DNA from: Proteus faecis
GTDB taxonomy: Bacteria; Pseudomonadota; Gammaproteobacteria; Enterobacterales; Enterobacteriaceae
NCBI RefSeq assembly: GCF_003144395.1
Contig: NZ_PENZ01000045.1
Coordinates: forward strand, 373,220-437,219
Direction: 5' to 3'
Length of the DNA stretch: 64,000 bases
Below the pieces are notes generated by a model. It had not been told where the DNA came from. It saw only the letters and a list, made by a program, of their open reading frames with translations, and ran no database searches. The position numbers and the translations under genes were made by a program. Below are positions 20,878 through 31,107 of this stretch, piece by piece. The first letter of the stretch is position 1; every line of letters begins with the position of its first letter.

Positions 20878-21608
20878 TATTTTTTCACTTTAGCCAGTTG
20901 CTCTTTCACAATCACTTCTAGTTGAGCGTAATCAACAGCGCCAGGGATAACCATATCGCCAACAACCGTTGCAGGTGTACCTTGGATACCTAACTTACGA
21001 GAAAGCTCTAAATTGTTTTGTAACGCTTTTAAACTTTCATCCGTTAATTTTACTTTGCTTGTATTGGTTGTTTTCATTGCATCGTCAATACTTGCATTAT
21101 CTAGCATTGTTTTCTTCTGCATTAAACGTTGGTGTAATGCTAAAAATGCTTTTGGATCTTCCTTCCAGACTGAAAGCACAGCTTGAGAGGCTTTTGCTGA
21201 ACTTTCACCTTTAAATGGCAGTGGTTTAATCACCACAGCAACTTCAGGATAATCTTTTGTGATTTGTTCTAACAGTGGGTCAAAGCGTTTGCAATAAGGA
21301 CAGTTATAATCAGTAAAAGAAACCAACACTAACTTAGCGTCTTTTGCACCAATACGAGGGCTTGCTGCATCGTTATATAATGCATCGTGTTCTGCATTTA
21401 ATGCAGTACGGAATTGAGCTTGTTGCTCATCTGCTTTTTGCGCTTGTAATGCAGTGATAGCTTCTTCCAAAATCTCTGGATTTTTAATTAACGTATCACG
21501 AACCAGCGCGCGAACTTCTTTTTCCTGATCAGCACTTAATGCTGCAGCTTGCACATTTGCACCAAAAAGTAGCGAAGAAATAACCAGTGCCGAAAGTGTT
21601 TTTTTCAT
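20877..21608 (-). CDS. scsC: Periplasmic disulfide isomerase ScsC
   Basis: 243 residues. A signal peptide ends after NVQA (residue 21). An N-terminal helical segment (residues 25-75, with KADEQQAQFR) precedes a DsbA-like thioredoxin fold with Cys103-Pro-Tyr-Cys106 and the cis-proline loop GTPATV. In Proteus mirabilis the homologue is a trimer whose flexible N-terminal linker lets it change shape; the present linker looks like that one. ScsB is its expected reducing partner. Its start overlaps the scsB stop by one base. Confidence 0.93.
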   Translation of the reverse strand: MKKTLSALVISSLLFGANVQAAALSADQEKEVRALVRDTLIKNPEILEEAITALQAQKADEQQAQFRTALNAEHDALYNDAASPRIGAKDAKLVLVSFTDYNCPYCKRFDPLLEQITKDYPEVAVVIKPLPFKGESSAKASQAVLSVWKEDPKAFLALHQRLMQKKTMLDNASIDDAMKTTNTSKVKLTDESLKALQNNLELSRKLGIQGTPATVVGDMVIPGAVDYAQLEVIVKEQLAKVKK

Positions 21609-23647
21609 TATTGGGCTCCTTTAGCCTCTGAAAGAACTGTCAATGTTGAATCTTTATTTAAAATAGGGGGTAAAACCACGCCATCTTTATGGCAAGGCCC
21701 ATAAACTTGGTTAAAAGGTACTGCAACTTGACCACGTTGTTTTAAAAACTGAGTGATCTTATCAGAGGGTTTAGTCCAATCCCCTCTTAATGCAACAACA
21801 TCTGGTGCTGAAAGTGCTTCTTGGATCTCGTCTCGCAATAATACATTGTATTTATTTGCTTTGCAGGTTACGCACCAATCTGCAGTTACATCAATAAACA
21901 CACGTTTATTGTCTGCTAATGCTTGGTGTATTGCTTCTTCTGATAAAGGCTGCCAATTTATCGTATCTTGACCGGCGAGTGTTTGGCTTTCTGGTTGCTC
22001 CACAAACAAATAAGTACTTCCACCTAAAAAGAGAGCAATAATAGCCGAAATAAATACGGTTTTTTTGCCATAATGCCGTGCAATCGCTAACAATAAAAGT
22101 AAAGCAATGGCAATAAAAATAGCCATAACGATTGGCATTCCTAAGTGTGGAATAAGTAATGTAATTAGCCAAATACTGGACAACAACATCATAAAGCCTA
22201 AAACCACTCTTAGGCGATTCATCCATTTACCTGGTTTTGGTAACACTTTGGCGATAGATGGGAATATTGCCACTAAGATCCAAGGCAAACTCATTCCAAT
22301 CCCGAGCGCGGTAAAAATAAGCCATAGCTCATTTAAAGGCGCAATAAGTGCATAGGCGACGGCGGTTCCTAAAAATGGCGCTGAACAAGGTGTCGCAAGT
22401 AAAGTCGCAAATGCACCTTCCCAAAAGTGCCGACTATATCCTTCGCCCCCCGCGGTTGCCATTTTGGTATTCATATCACTACTTAAACGCAGTTCAAATA
22501 ATCCAAATAGATTTGCAGTAAAAATAGCAGTAACTAATACCATAAAGCCAATAAACCAAGGACTTTGGAATTGAATGCCCCAACCTAAGGCTTCTTGGCT
22601 ATAACGTAAGCCCGTCATAAACAGAGCTAGCACCCAAAATGAAACTAAAATCCCTAAAACAGAAACAGAAAATTGCTTGCGAATAACCCCTTTATCCCGA
22701 TTTTCAAGATGTAAAATTGATCCCATTTTCATCGCAAGTACAGGTAATACACAAGGCATCAAATTCAGAATTAAGCCGCCCAATAGTGCAAAAGCAAGAA
22801 TGCTCCAAAGCCCAATACCGGAACTAGATGGTGGAACAATCTCCTCTTTTCCATGCCCTATTGTGTCATTAACTTGACGAGAAAAATCTTGGTCAGTAAT
22901 AACAAAGGAAAGCGCCTTACCTGAGATATCACCAGCAGCATCCCCCCAATCATCTGTCACATCAACGGTGACAAATAGGTTTTTATCTTGATGATTTAAT
23001 TTTGGAATGCCATAAAGCATACCTTCGGGGGGATCGAGATAAATATTAGGCTGACCCCAAGCACCTTGCTCTCTTTGCAAAGAAATAGTGAGTTGGCTAT
23101 TGTTATAACTAGAAGAAACTGATGATATTAATCCCGTTCCAACAGGAATTTTGGCCATTGCCTGATTATATTGCCATTCAAAATCAGCAGGCACAGGTTC
23201 AGTAAGATCTAAATCTAAAGTGTAATCAGTCAGAATACAGACATTACTGCATGTTGATAAAGTTAAAACCCCTGTTAAACGATCAGCATGAACAGGAGAT
23301 AATTCAATGGGAAAAATAACCTGTTTATCATAACCTTGAGTGTGAATACCAGCGACATCAAAAGCTGAAGGCGAAGGCCAATGCCAATTCATAGCCCCCA
23401 CATCTTGAGACCAGTTAATTTCAGGGGCAACACCACCTTCTCCAGGAGAACGCCAATACGTTTTCCACCCAGACTCAAGTTGTACTTCAAGTAACATTTT
23501 CACTTCACCTGTTGGGGACTTTTGTGCTGTCGCCCTAACTTGTGCATGAGAATTATCAGGTGTAGTTAACCAGCCTGTATCTGCAGCTTGAGAAGTAGAT
23601 AAAGTAAATAGCGTGAATATAAACGCCATCATAAAAGAACGAAACAT
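21608..23647 (-). CDS. scsB: DsbD-like membrane electron transporter ScsB
   Basis: 679 residues. A signal peptide ends after STSQA. A large periplasmic beta-domain (about 22-270, with conserved TCSNVCILTDY) comes next, then a DsbD-type membrane core with the two redox cysteines in NLMPCVLPVLAMK and LATPCSAPFLG. A C-terminal thioredoxin domain has CVTC at 592-595. It should move reducing power from cytoplasmic thioredoxin to ScsC. The N-terminal domain is longer than that of DsbD, as is usual for ScsB. Confidence 0.93.
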   Translation of the reverse strand: MFRSFMMAFIFTLFTLSTSQAADTGWLTTPDNSHAQVRATAQKSPTGEVKMLLEVQLESGWKTYWRSPGEGGVAPEINWSQDVGAMNWHWPSPSAFDVAGIHTQGYDKQVIFPIELSPVHADRLTGVLTLSTCSNVCILTDYTLDLDLTEPVPADFEWQYNQAMAKIPVGTGLISSVSSSYNNSQLTISLQREQGAWGQPNIYLDPPEGMLYGIPKLNHQDKNLFVTVDVTDDWGDAAGDISGKALSFVITDQDFSRQVNDTIGHGKEEIVPPSSSGIGLWSILAFALLGGLILNLMPCVLPVLAMKMGSILHLENRDKGVIRKQFSVSVLGILVSFWVLALFMTGLRYSQEALGWGIQFQSPWFIGFMVLVTAIFTANLFGLFELRLSSDMNTKMATAGGEGYSRHFWEGAFATLLATPCSAPFLGTAVAYALIAPLNELWLIFTALGIGMSLPWILVAIFPSIAKVLPKPGKWMNRLRVVLGFMMLLSSIWLITLLIPHLGMPIVMAIFIAIALLLLLAIARHYGKKTVFISAIIALFLGGSTYLFVEQPESQTLAGQDTINWQPLSEEAIHQALADNKRVFIDVTADWCVTCKANKYNVLLRDEIQEALSAPDVVALRGDWTKPSDKITQFLKQRGQVAVPFNQVYGPCHKDGVVLPPILNKDSTLTVLSEAKGAQ

Positions 23648-23731
23648 AACAACTCCCTAAAAATTCCTACAACGCTACACATAGAGCCACGTCCAAAATA
23701 GACGTGTAATCTTTTAGCTAAAAGGAAATTT

Positions 23732-24121
23732 CTAATCCCTCAAAATACAATAATGAAGGTGAAGTCTGATTGGAGGAGGTGGATGGTGATGTTTTTTCTG
23801 ATTACGCTGACGCGATACATAGATGCCAGCCATGCTTAACAATAGCAATACAGCCCATGAATGAAAAAATGGCTCTACTGTTAATGGAGGAACAGATAAT
23901 AATGATTTGGCGCTTAACTCACAGGTGGATAGTGAATAAGTGTGTTCTGTTGCGCTATTTTCATCGGCAATTGGTGTTGATAGTGGGTATTGTGTTTGAG
24001 CAACAGCCGTTGCTAAGCGCTCACTAATAATGTGGGCACCTAATGAACGCTGAACAATACAACACAAAATCAGCAAAACTGTTATCACCACTAGCCAGCG
24101 ACCTGACCGCCAATTACTCAT
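23732..24121 (-). CDS. scsA: ScsA-like small membrane protein
   Basis: 129 residues with two hydrophobic segments (about 8-26 and 86-102) and a short periplasmic loop carrying Cys67 in STCELSAKSLL. The cytoplasmic tail is basic and His/Pro-rich (HHHPPPPIRLHLH, Cys125). Position as first gene before scsB and the CELSAKSLL signature support ScsA. Its function in copper tolerance is not established; the His-rich tail could bind metal, which is inference. The ATG at 24121 follows GAGGAAC. Confidence 0.75.
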   Translation of the reverse strand: MSNWRSGRWLVVITVLLILCCIVQRSLGAHIISERLATAVAQTQYPLSTPIADENSATEHTYSLSTCELSAKSLLSVPPLTVEPFFHSWAVLLLLSMAGIYVSRQRNQKKHHHPPPPIRLHLHYCILRD

Positions 24122-24486
24122 AGATGTTCCTCATCAAGATGACTCGCTATCTTAGCGGTAATCTACAGACAAACAACTCCTTAAGACAAACTTTACAAAT
24201 CCCTACTTAGTTTATTTTTCGCATTATCTCAAATTTCCATCTTTACCCTTTATTTCTATAAGGTTTCTACTACAATAATTTAAAATATTGAAAACAACTT
24301 CCAAAAAAATAATCAACTAGATTTGATTTCATTCTTTTATTGAGAGATACCTCTCGTATTTCACAAATTGCACTTCCCAACAATATGTTATTTGTTCTAT
24401 CTATTAACATTACCAAAACAAATTAAAACAAAAAAGTAACACAAAGCAAAACACAAATATCACTTATCACCACGACAGGAGTTATT
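24122..24486. other. Divergent promoter region between scsA and gltI
   Basis: 365 AT-rich bases upstream of two divergent operons. I see no gene, no clear CRP site and no paired GTAAA boxes of the CpxR type. Promoters for scsABCD (minus) and gltIJKL (plus) must lie here, but I cannot place them with confidence. Confidence 0.5.
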
Positions 24487-25380
24487 ATGCGCATGCGTAA
24501 ACTAGCATTATCGTTAATGATCTTAGGGGCTGCAGGAGCTGTGCAGGCAGAAGAACTCACTGGAACCTTAAAGAAAATCAATGATAACGATATTATTATC
24601 GTTGGACACAGAGAATCCTCTGTTCCTTTCTCTTATTATGACAATCAACAGAAAGTGGTTGGCTATTCTCAAGACTATTCCAACCTTATTGTGCAAGCAG
24701 TCAAAGACAAAATAGGCAAACCAAACTTACAAGTTCGCCTTATTCCTATTACCTCTCAGAATCGTATTCCATTATTACAAAATGGCACATTTGATTTTGA
24801 GTGTGGCTCAACAACCAACAATGAAGCTCGTCAGCAACAAGCTAGCTTCTCTAATACTATTTTCATCGTAGGTACTCGTTTACTGACGAAAAAAGACAGT
24901 GGAATTAAAGATTTTACAGATTTGTCAGGTAAAAACGTTGTCGTAACATCAGGAACAACGTCCGAAATGTTACTTAACAAATTAAATGATGAGAAAAAGA
25001 TGAATATGCGCATTATCAGCGCAAAAGATCATGGAGACTCATTCCGTACACTTGAATCAGGTCGTGCAGTTGCCTTTATGATGGATGACGCATTACTCGC
25101 TGGCGAACGTGCAAAAGCGAAAAAACCGGGTGAGTGGGAAATTGTAGGAACCCCACAATCTGAAGAAGCCTATGGCTGTATGTTGCGTAAAGATGACACT
25201 CAATTCAAAGCGTTAATTGATGAAACTATCGCTAAAGCACAAAAATCAGGTGAAGCAGAAAAATCGTTCAATCGCTGGTTTAATGCACCGATCCCACCTA
25301 AAAATCTTAACTTAGAATTCACCATCTCTGATGAAATGAAAGCATTATTTGCATCACCAAATGATAAAGCTCTGAATTAA
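24487..25380 (+). CDS. gltI: Glutamate/aspartate periplasmic binding protein
   Basis: 297 residues. The signal peptide ends after AVQA. The body is collinear with E. coli GltI (302), including GHRESSVPFSYYD, QDYSNLIV, DFECGSTTNN and FMMDDALLAGERAKAK, which line the ligand cleft. Two neighbouring ATGs (24487, 24493) are possible; AGGAG at 24477-24481 favours the first. It is followed by a terminator-like hairpin that should let this protein be made in excess over the permease. Confidence 0.96.
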   Translation: MRMRKLALSLMILGAAGAVQAEELTGTLKKINDNDIIIVGHRESSVPFSYYDNQQKVVGYSQDYSNLIVQAVKDKIGKPNLQVRLIPITSQNRIPLLQNGTFDFECGSTTNNEARQQQASFSNTIFIVGTRLLTKKDSGIKDFTDLSGKNVVVTSGTTSEMLLNKLNDEKKMNMRIISAKDHGDSFRTLESGRAVAFMMDDALLAGERAKAKKPGEWEIVGTPQSEEAYGCMLRKDDTQFKALIDETIAKAQKSGEAEKSFNRWFNAPIPPKNLNLEFTISDEMKALFASPNDKALN

Positions 25381-25451
25381 AAACATATAAGCAGTTGATG
25401 CAAAATACATAATTATAAAGTATCTGTTGGACAGACAGATCAGTGAAGTTT

Positions 25452-25480
25452 GGGGCAGCCGTTCCCTGCCCCTCTTTTTT
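25452..25480 (+). terminator. Intercistronic terminator/attenuator between gltI and gltJ
   Basis: Stem GGGGCAG (25452-25458) / CTGCCCC (25466-25472), 7-base loop, then TCTTTTTT. It ends only 5 bases before the gltJ ribosome site. The design would terminate most transcripts after gltI and leave a minority for gltJKL. Confidence 0.8.
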
Positions 25481-25496
25481 CACCGGAGGTGAAATC

Positions 25497-26237
25497 ATGT
25501 CGATTGATTGGGATTGGGGGATATTCTTCCAAGAAGCCCCTTTCGGAAACACCACATACTTAGGATGGCTAATTTCTGGCTTCCAAGTCACTATTGCCTT
25601 ATCTCTATGCGCTTGGGTTATTGCCTTTCTTGTTGGTTCTTTATTCGGAATTTTACGCACGGTCCCTAATCGCTGGCTTTCAAGCTTAGGCACTGTTTAT
25701 GTTGAATTATTCCGTAACGTACCACTTATTGTTCAATTCTTTACGTGGTATCTCGTCATTCCTGAGCTATTACCTCAATCTATTGGCGACTGGTTTAAAA
25801 TGGACTTAGCGCCAAATGTGCAATTTTTTGTCTCATCAGCACTCTGCTTAGGTTTATTTACCGCAGCGCGTATGTGTGAACAAGTGAGAGCTGCAATAAA
25901 CTCATTACCCCGAGGTCAAAAAGCCGCAGGATTAGCATTGGGTTTAACTTTACCTCAAACTTATCGCTATGTTTTATTACCCAATGCATACCGAGTCATT
26001 ATCCCACCAATGACATCCGAAATGCTCAATCTCGTGAAAAACTCAGCTATTGCCTCTACTATCGGACTGATTGATATGGCAGCACAAGCAAATAAACTCC
26101 TCGATTATTCAGCAAAAGCGTATGAGTCATTCACAGCAATCACACTGGCCTATGTATTTATCAATGTCATCATAATGCTAATAATGCATTGGCTTGAAAA
26201 ACGCGTTCGCTTACCCGGCACAACAGGAGGTCAATAA
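25497..26237 (+). CDS. gltJ: Glutamate/aspartate ABC permease GltJ
   Basis: 246-residue inner-membrane permease of the HisMQ type, the same length as E. coli GltJ. It has hydrophobic helices and the EAA-like loop [24 protein letters not shown] that contacts GltL. The start is ATG 25497 (MSIDWDW), after the strong site GGAGGTG at 25485-25491; upstream in-frame sequence covers the hairpin and is not coding. It overlaps gltK by one base. Confidence 0.96.
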   Translation: MSIDWDWGIFFQEAPFGNTTYLGWLISGFQVTIALSLCAWVIAFLVGSLFGILRTVPNRWLSSLGTVYVELFRNVPLIVQFFTWYLVIPELLPQSIGDWFKMDLAPNVQFFVSSALCLGLFTAARMCEQVRAAINSLPRGQKAAGLALGLTLPQTYRYVLLPNAYRVIIPPMTSEMLNLVKNSAIASTIGLIDMAAQANKLLDYSAKAYESFTAITLAYVFINVIIMLIMHWLEKRVRLPGTTGGQ

Positions 26238-26911
26238 TGTACGAATTTGACTGGAGTTCTGTTGTTCCAAGCCTACCATTTTTAGTTGATGGAATGGCTA
26301 TTACACTAAAAATCACCATCACCGCTATTGTGGTCGGTATTTTATGGGGAACGGTGCTTGCTGTTATGCGCCTATCGACCTTTAAGCCTATTAGCTGGTT
26401 TGCAGCCGCTTACGTTAATACCTTCCGTTCTATTCCATTAGTCATGGTATTACTGTGGTTTTATTTAATTGTGCCTAACATATTACAAAATGTTCTAGGG
26501 CTTTCACCGAAAAGTGATATCCGTTTAATTTCAGCAATGATAGCGTTCTCTTTATTTGAAGCAGCTTATTACTCTGAAATTATAAGAGCAGGTATTCAAA
26601 GTGTTAGCAAAGGACAATTTTCAGCCTCACTTGCGTTAGGTATGACCAAATCGCAAACAATGCGTTTAGTGATCCTACCTCAAGCCTTTCGAGCCATGAT
26701 CCCGCTTTTACTGACTCAAGGAATTGTATTATTCCAAGATACTTCCTTAGTTTACGTTTTAAGTCTTACTGACTTTTTCAGAACAGCGGCAAATATTGGA
26801 GAACGAGATGGTACACAAGTTGAAATGATCCTTTTTGCTGGTTTTGTTTATTTCGTCATTAGCTTTGCTGCTTCAATGTTAGTGAACTTTCTTAAAAAAA
26901 GGACTACCTAG
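26237..26911 (+). CDS. gltK: Glutamate/aspartate ABC permease GltK
   Basis: 224 residues, the same as E. coli GltK. It is the second integral membrane subunit, with the EAA loop [28 protein letters not shown]. The start overlaps the gltJ stop in TAATG. GltJ and GltK form the channel through which GltI delivers glutamate or aspartate. Confidence 0.96.
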   Translation: MYEFDWSSVVPSLPFLVDGMAITLKITITAIVVGILWGTVLAVMRLSTFKPISWFAAAYVNTFRSIPLVMVLLWFYLIVPNILQNVLGLSPKSDIRLISAMIAFSLFEAAYYSEIIRAGIQSVSKGQFSASLALGMTKSQTMRLVILPQAFRAMIPLLLTQGIVLFQDTSLVYVLSLTDFFRTAANIGERDGTQVEMILFAGFVYFVISFAASMLVNFLKKRTT

Positions 26912-27637
26912 ATGATTTCCCTAAAAGACGTATCTAAATGGTATGGTCAGTTTCAAGTACTGACTGAATGTTCCACTGAAGTTAAAAAGGGGGAAGTTGT
27001 TGTTGTCTGTGGACCTTCTGGCTCAGGTAAATCAACACTGATCAAGACAGTAAATGGTTTAGAGCCTATACAACAAGGCGAAATCCTTGTTAATGAAATC
27101 AAAGTCAATGACAAGCATACCGATCTTGCTAAATTACGAGCAAAAGTGGGGATGGTATTCCAACATTTTGAACTCTTCCCTCACCTCTCTATTATTGAAA
27201 ATCTTACACTAGCACAAGTTAAAGTGCTTAATAGAGAAAAAGAGGCTGCAAGAGAGAAAGGGTTAAAGTTATTAGAGCGAGTGGGATTAGCAAGTCATGC
27301 TAACAAATATCCCGCGCAACTTTCTGGTGGTCAGCAACAACGTGTCGCCATCGCTCGTGCATTATGTATGGATCCTATTGCAATGCTATTTGATGAACCG
27401 ACCTCAGCACTTGATCCTGAAATGATTAATGAAGTCCTTGATGTAATGGTAGAGCTTGCAAATGAAGGTATGACGATGATGGTAGTGACCCATGAAATGG
27501 GTTTTGCTAAAAAGGTTGCTGACCGTATTATTTTTATGGATGAAGGTCGAATAGTAGAAGATAGACCTAAAAACGACTTTTTTGATAATCCAAAATCAGC
27601 ACGAGCAAAAGATTTCCTCGCTAAAATTCTGCACTAA
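26912..27637 (+). CDS. gltL: Glutamate/aspartate ABC ATPase GltL
   Basis: 241-residue ATP-binding subunit. Walker A is GPSGSGKST at 34-42, the Q loop is [10 protein letters not shown], the signature is LSGGQQQR, Walker B is [13 protein letters not shown] and the switch His is VVTHEMGF. The ATG directly follows the gltK TAG, so translation is coupled. Last gene of gltIJKL. Confidence 0.97.
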   Translation: MISLKDVSKWYGQFQVLTECSTEVKKGEVVVVCGPSGSGKSTLIKTVNGLEPIQQGEILVNEIKVNDKHTDLAKLRAKVGMVFQHFELFPHLSIIENLTLAQVKVLNREKEAAREKGLKLLERVGLASHANKYPAQLSGGQQQRVAIARALCMDPIAMLFDEPTSALDPEMINEVLDVMVELANEGMTMMVVTHEMGFAKKVADRIIFMDEGRIVEDRPKNDFFDNPKSARAKDFLAKILH

Positions 27638-27963
27638 TTGCCACTATCCCTCTGCTGGCGTGCTTTTTTAGCACGTCAGCCCCAAATAATAATTTCGATT
27701 AACCTCGCAACTAAATATCAAAAAACCTTATTTTTTTGCAATATCACTATTATTTTTTCAGAAAATACGCATTTATTGTCTTTTTGTTTTAACTCTTTCC
27801 AAGATATCTCGCAATTGTCTTGAAAAAGTTATGCAAACAGTGACTTTCATTAAGATCAATAGTTGTGGCTATTAGACAAAATCAGCTATGCTATGCAAGT
27901 CTTAATTTCATAATAGCGGTTACCCTCCGGTAGCCATTAATTCACCATAGGATTATCGGTGCC
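27638..27963. other. gltL-leuS intergenic region with two hairpins
   Basis: A 10-base-pair hairpin at 27654-27680 (GCTGGCGTGC / GCACGTCAGC, loop TTTTTTA) follows gltL. It has no T run after it and is probably a 3' end stabiliser or weak terminator. A second hairpin, GGTTACC (27918-27924) / GGTAGCC (27929-27935) with loop CTCC, lies in the leuS leader, 29 bases before its ATG. No gene is seen. Confidence 0.55.
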
Positions 27964-30546
27964 ATGCAAGAACAATATCGTCCCGAAGATATAGAGCAAA
28001 CTATCCAGGAACACTGGGAAAAGAACAACACATTTAAAGTGACAGAAGATAATAACAAAGAAAAATATTACTGCCTGTCAATGCTACCTTATCCTTCTGG
28101 CCGACTACACATGGGACACGTCCGTAACTACACCATTGGTGACGTGATTTCCCGTTATCAACGTATGCAAGGTAAAAACGTCTTACAACCTATTGGTTGG
28201 GATGCATTTGGCTTACCTGCAGAAGGTGCCGCTGTAAAAAATAATACCGCGCCAGCGCCGTGGACTTACGAAAATATCAATTATATGAAAAACCAGTTAA
28301 AGAAACTGGGTTTTGGTTATGATTGGGATCGTGAAGTCACAACCTGTACCCCCGAATATTATCGTTGGGAACAGTGGTTCTTTACTAAGTTATATGAAAA
28401 AGGTTTAGTTTATAAAAAGACCTCTGCTGTTAACTGGTGTCCACACGATTTAACTGTTTTAGCCAATGAACAAGTTATCGATGGCTGTTGCTGGCGCTGT
28501 GATACCCCTGTTGAGCGTAAAGAAATTCCACAGTGGTTTATCAAAATTACTCAATATGCAGAAGAGCTGTTAAACGATTTAGATACGTTAGATGAGTGGC
28601 CTGAACAAGTTAAGACCATGCAACGTAACTGGATAGGTCGTTCCGAAGGTATCGAAATTAAATTTGATGTTGCTGATAGTGACGACACAATGACCGTATA
28701 TACAACGCGTCCAGATACATTTATGGGCGTTACTTATGTTGCAGTTGCAGCAGGTCACCCATTAGCGCAAAAAGCTGCTCAAAATAATCCTGAAGTTCAA
28801 CACTTCATTGATGAATGCCGTAACATGAAAATGGCTGAAGCCGATATGGCAACAATGGAGAAAAAAGGGATTGCTACGGGTCTTTATGCAATTCATCCAT
28901 TAACTAAAGAGAAAGTAGCTATTTGGATTGCTAACTTTGTATTAATGGAATACGGCACAGGTGCTGTCATGGCAGTTCCAGGCCATGATGAACGTGACTG
29001 GGAATTTGCAACTAAATACAACTTGCCAATTAAAGCTGTTATTGCAGATGCTGAAGGTAATCAACCTGACTTATCTGAAGGCGCATTAACCGAGAAAAAT
29101 AGCCTGATTAATTCGGGTGAATTCTCTGGATTAGACAACCAAGCTGGCTTTAATGCAATTGCAGATAAACTAGCACAAATGGGTGTTGGCGAGCGCAAAG
29201 TTAACTACCGTTTACGTGACTGGGGGGTTTCTCGTCAACGTTACTGGGGAGCGCCAATTCCAATGGCTACCTTAGAAGACGGTACTGTTGTTCCTGTTCC
29301 TGAAGATCAACTGCCAGTTATTCTGCCAGAAGATGTTAAAATGGACGGGATCACCAGCCCAATTAAAGCAGATCCAGAGTGGGCAAAAACCACAATCAAT
29401 GGTCAGCCAGCGTTACGTGAAACTGATACTTTTGACACCTTTATGGAGTCGTCTTGGTATTATGCTCGCTATACCTGCCCTGATTACGATAAAGGCATGT
29501 TAGATCCAAAAGCCGCTAACTATTGGTTACCTGTTGACTGGTATATTGGTGGTATTGAACACGCTATCATGCACTTAATGTATTTCCGCTTCTTCCATAA
29601 ACTGATGCGTGATGCTGGTTTAGTGAACTCAGATGAACCTGCAAAACGCTTACTGTGTCAAGGCATGGTATTAGCTGATGCGTTCTATTACACAGGTGAA
29701 GATGGTGCTCGTCATTGGGTATCTCCTGCTGAAGCTATAGTTGAACGTGATGAGAAAAACCGCATCATAAAAGCGACTGACAGTGAAGGTCATGAACTGA
29801 CTTATGCTGGCATGAGCAAAATGTCTAAATCTAAAAATAACGGTATCGATCCACAAACTATGGTTGAACGTTATGGTGCCGATACTGTTCGTTTATTTAT
29901 GATGTTTGCTGCTCCACCAGAATTAACACTGGAATGGCAGGAGTCTAGTGTTGAAGGCGCAAACCGTTTCTTACGTCGTTTATGGCGTTTAGTTCACGAG
30001 CACACTCAAAAAGGAGCGACACAGTCTCTTGATCTTTCTGCATTAACAGAAGAACAAAAAGATTTACGTCGCGACTTACATAAAACGATTGCAAAAGTAT
30101 CTGATGACGTAGGTCGTCGCTTAGCCTTTAACACCGCGATTGCCGCCATTATGGAGTTAATGAATAAATTAACTCGTGCAACACAAGAAACAGAACAAGA
30201 TCGTGCTTTAATGCAAGAAGCATTAGAAGCGATTGTTCGTATGCTTTCTCCAATTATCCCTCATGCTTGTTTTGTTATGTGGCAGGCATTAGGTGGAAAA
30301 GAGGACGTTGATGTTGCACCATGGCCGGTTGCTGATGAAGAAGCAATGATCGATGACACCAAGCTAATTATCGTTCAAGTGAATGGTAAAGTGCGTGGTC
30401 GAGTCACTGTTCCGGCTAATTCAGAAAAAGAATATGTTCAGGAAATGGCGACAAAAGAGTACAGTGTTGCTAAATATTTGGAAAATGTGACTGTTCGTAA
30501 AGTCATCTATGTTCCAGGAAAATTACTGAACATCGTTGTTGGCTGA
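27964..30546 (+). CDS. leuS: Leucyl-tRNA synthetase
   Basis: Class I synthetase of 860 residues, exactly the E. coli length. It has HMGH at 49-52, an editing domain with TTRPDTFMG and [10 protein letters not shown], the KMSKS loop [11 protein letters not shown] near 620 and a C-terminal tRNA-binding domain. It charges tRNA-Leu, including the two UAG tRNAs in this window. First gene of leuS-lptE-holA-nadD. Confidence 0.98.
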   Translation: MQEQYRPEDIEQTIQEHWEKNNTFKVTEDNNKEKYYCLSMLPYPSGRLHMGHVRNYTIGDVISRYQRMQGKNVLQPIGWDAFGLPAEGAAVKNNTAPAPWTYENINYMKNQLKKLGFGYDWDREVTTCTPEYYRWEQWFFTKLYEKGLVYKKTSAVNWCPHDLTVLANEQVIDGCCWRCDTPVERKEIPQWFIKITQYAEELLNDLDTLDEWPEQVKTMQRNWIGRSEGIEIKFDVADSDDTMTVYTTRPDTFMGVTYVAVAAGHPLAQKAAQNNPEVQHFIDECRNMKMAEADMATMEKKGIATGLYAIHPLTKEKVAIWIANFVLMEYGTGAVMAVPGHDERDWEFATKYNLPIKAVIADAEGNQPDLSEGALTEKNSLINSGEFSGLDNQAGFNAIADKLAQMGVGERKVNYRLRDWGVSRQRYWGAPIPMATLEDGTVVPVPEDQLPVILPEDVKMDGITSPIKADPEWAKTTINGQPALRETDTFDTFMESSWYYARYTCPDYDKGMLDPKAANYWLPVDWYIGGIEHAIMHLMYFRFFHKLMRDAGLVNSDEPAKRLLCQGMVLADAFYYTGEDGARHWVSPAEAIVERDEKNRIIKATDSEGHELTYAGMSKMSKSKNNGIDPQTMVERYGADTVRLFMMFAAPPELTLEWQESSVEGANRFLRRLWRLVHEHTQKGATQSLDLSALTEEQKDLRRDLHKTIAKVSDDVGRRLAFNTAIAAIMELMNKLTRATQETEQDRALMQEALEAIVRMLSPIIPHACFVMWQALGGKEDVDVAPWPVADEEAMIDDTKLIIVQVNGKVRGRVTVPANSEKEYVQEMATKEYSVAKYLENVTVRKVIYVPGKLLNIVVG

Positions 30547-30558
30547 TAAGGAGGCCTA

Positions 30559-31107
30559 GTGCGATATCTACTTTCGCTATTTTTCGGTTTAGCGGTGTTA
30601 ATCACCGCTGGCTGTGGTTTTCACCTTCAGGGTAAAACTCAGGTTCCAGCAGAATTAAAAACGCTTTATCTTAGCTCTGGTGACCCTTATGGCCCATTAT
30701 CTCGTATAATGCGTCAACAACTTAGACTTAATGATGTTCAGCTTGTTGAAAACCCAACAGCGAATATCCCTATTCTTAAAATTGTCGGTTCATCAGAAAG
30801 TAAAGAGACCGTTTCTGTGTATCAAGACGGTAAATCAGCAGAACGTCAGTTAACATTTGTGCTTGATGCGCAAGTGATTATGCCTGATGGTACGATTTAC
30901 CCAATTTCATCACAGGTTTCACGCCCATTCTTCGATAACCCATTAGAAGCATTAGCGAAAGATGCTGAAAATGAGATTATCAAGCAAGAGATGCGTGAAC
31001 AAGCGACAGCAATATTAGTGCGTAAATTATTGGTTGTTCACAATGCTGAACGCCAAAAAGCCGCACAAACTGAGCAGGCAAAACAGATAATCTCACCAGC
31101 CAAATGA
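30559..31107 (+). CDS. lptE: LPS-assembly lipoprotein LptE
   Basis: 182 residues. The lipoprotein signal ends in ITAGC with Cys19 as the lipidated residue. It forms the plug of the LptD outer-membrane LPS translocon. It matches E. coli LptE at TQVPAELKTL, GDPYGPLSR, QLRLNDV and RPFFDNPLEALAKD. The GTG start at 30559 follows a perfect TAAGGAGG. Its stop overlaps the holA start in ATGA. Confidence 0.95.
   Translation: MRYLLSLFFGLAVLITAGCGFHLQGKTQVPAELKTLYLSSGDPYGPLSRIMRQQLRLNDVQLVENPTANIPILKIVGSSESKETVSVYQDGKSAERQLTFVLDAQVIMPDGTIYPISSQVSRPFFDNPLEALAKDAENEIIKQEMREQATAILVRKLLVVHNAERQKAAQTEQAKQIISPAK

Noticed and set aside
24122-24486. CpxR or copper-regulator box for scsABCD
   Set aside because: GTAAA motifs exist but not as a spaced tandem pair, and I found no CueR/CusR-like palindrome.
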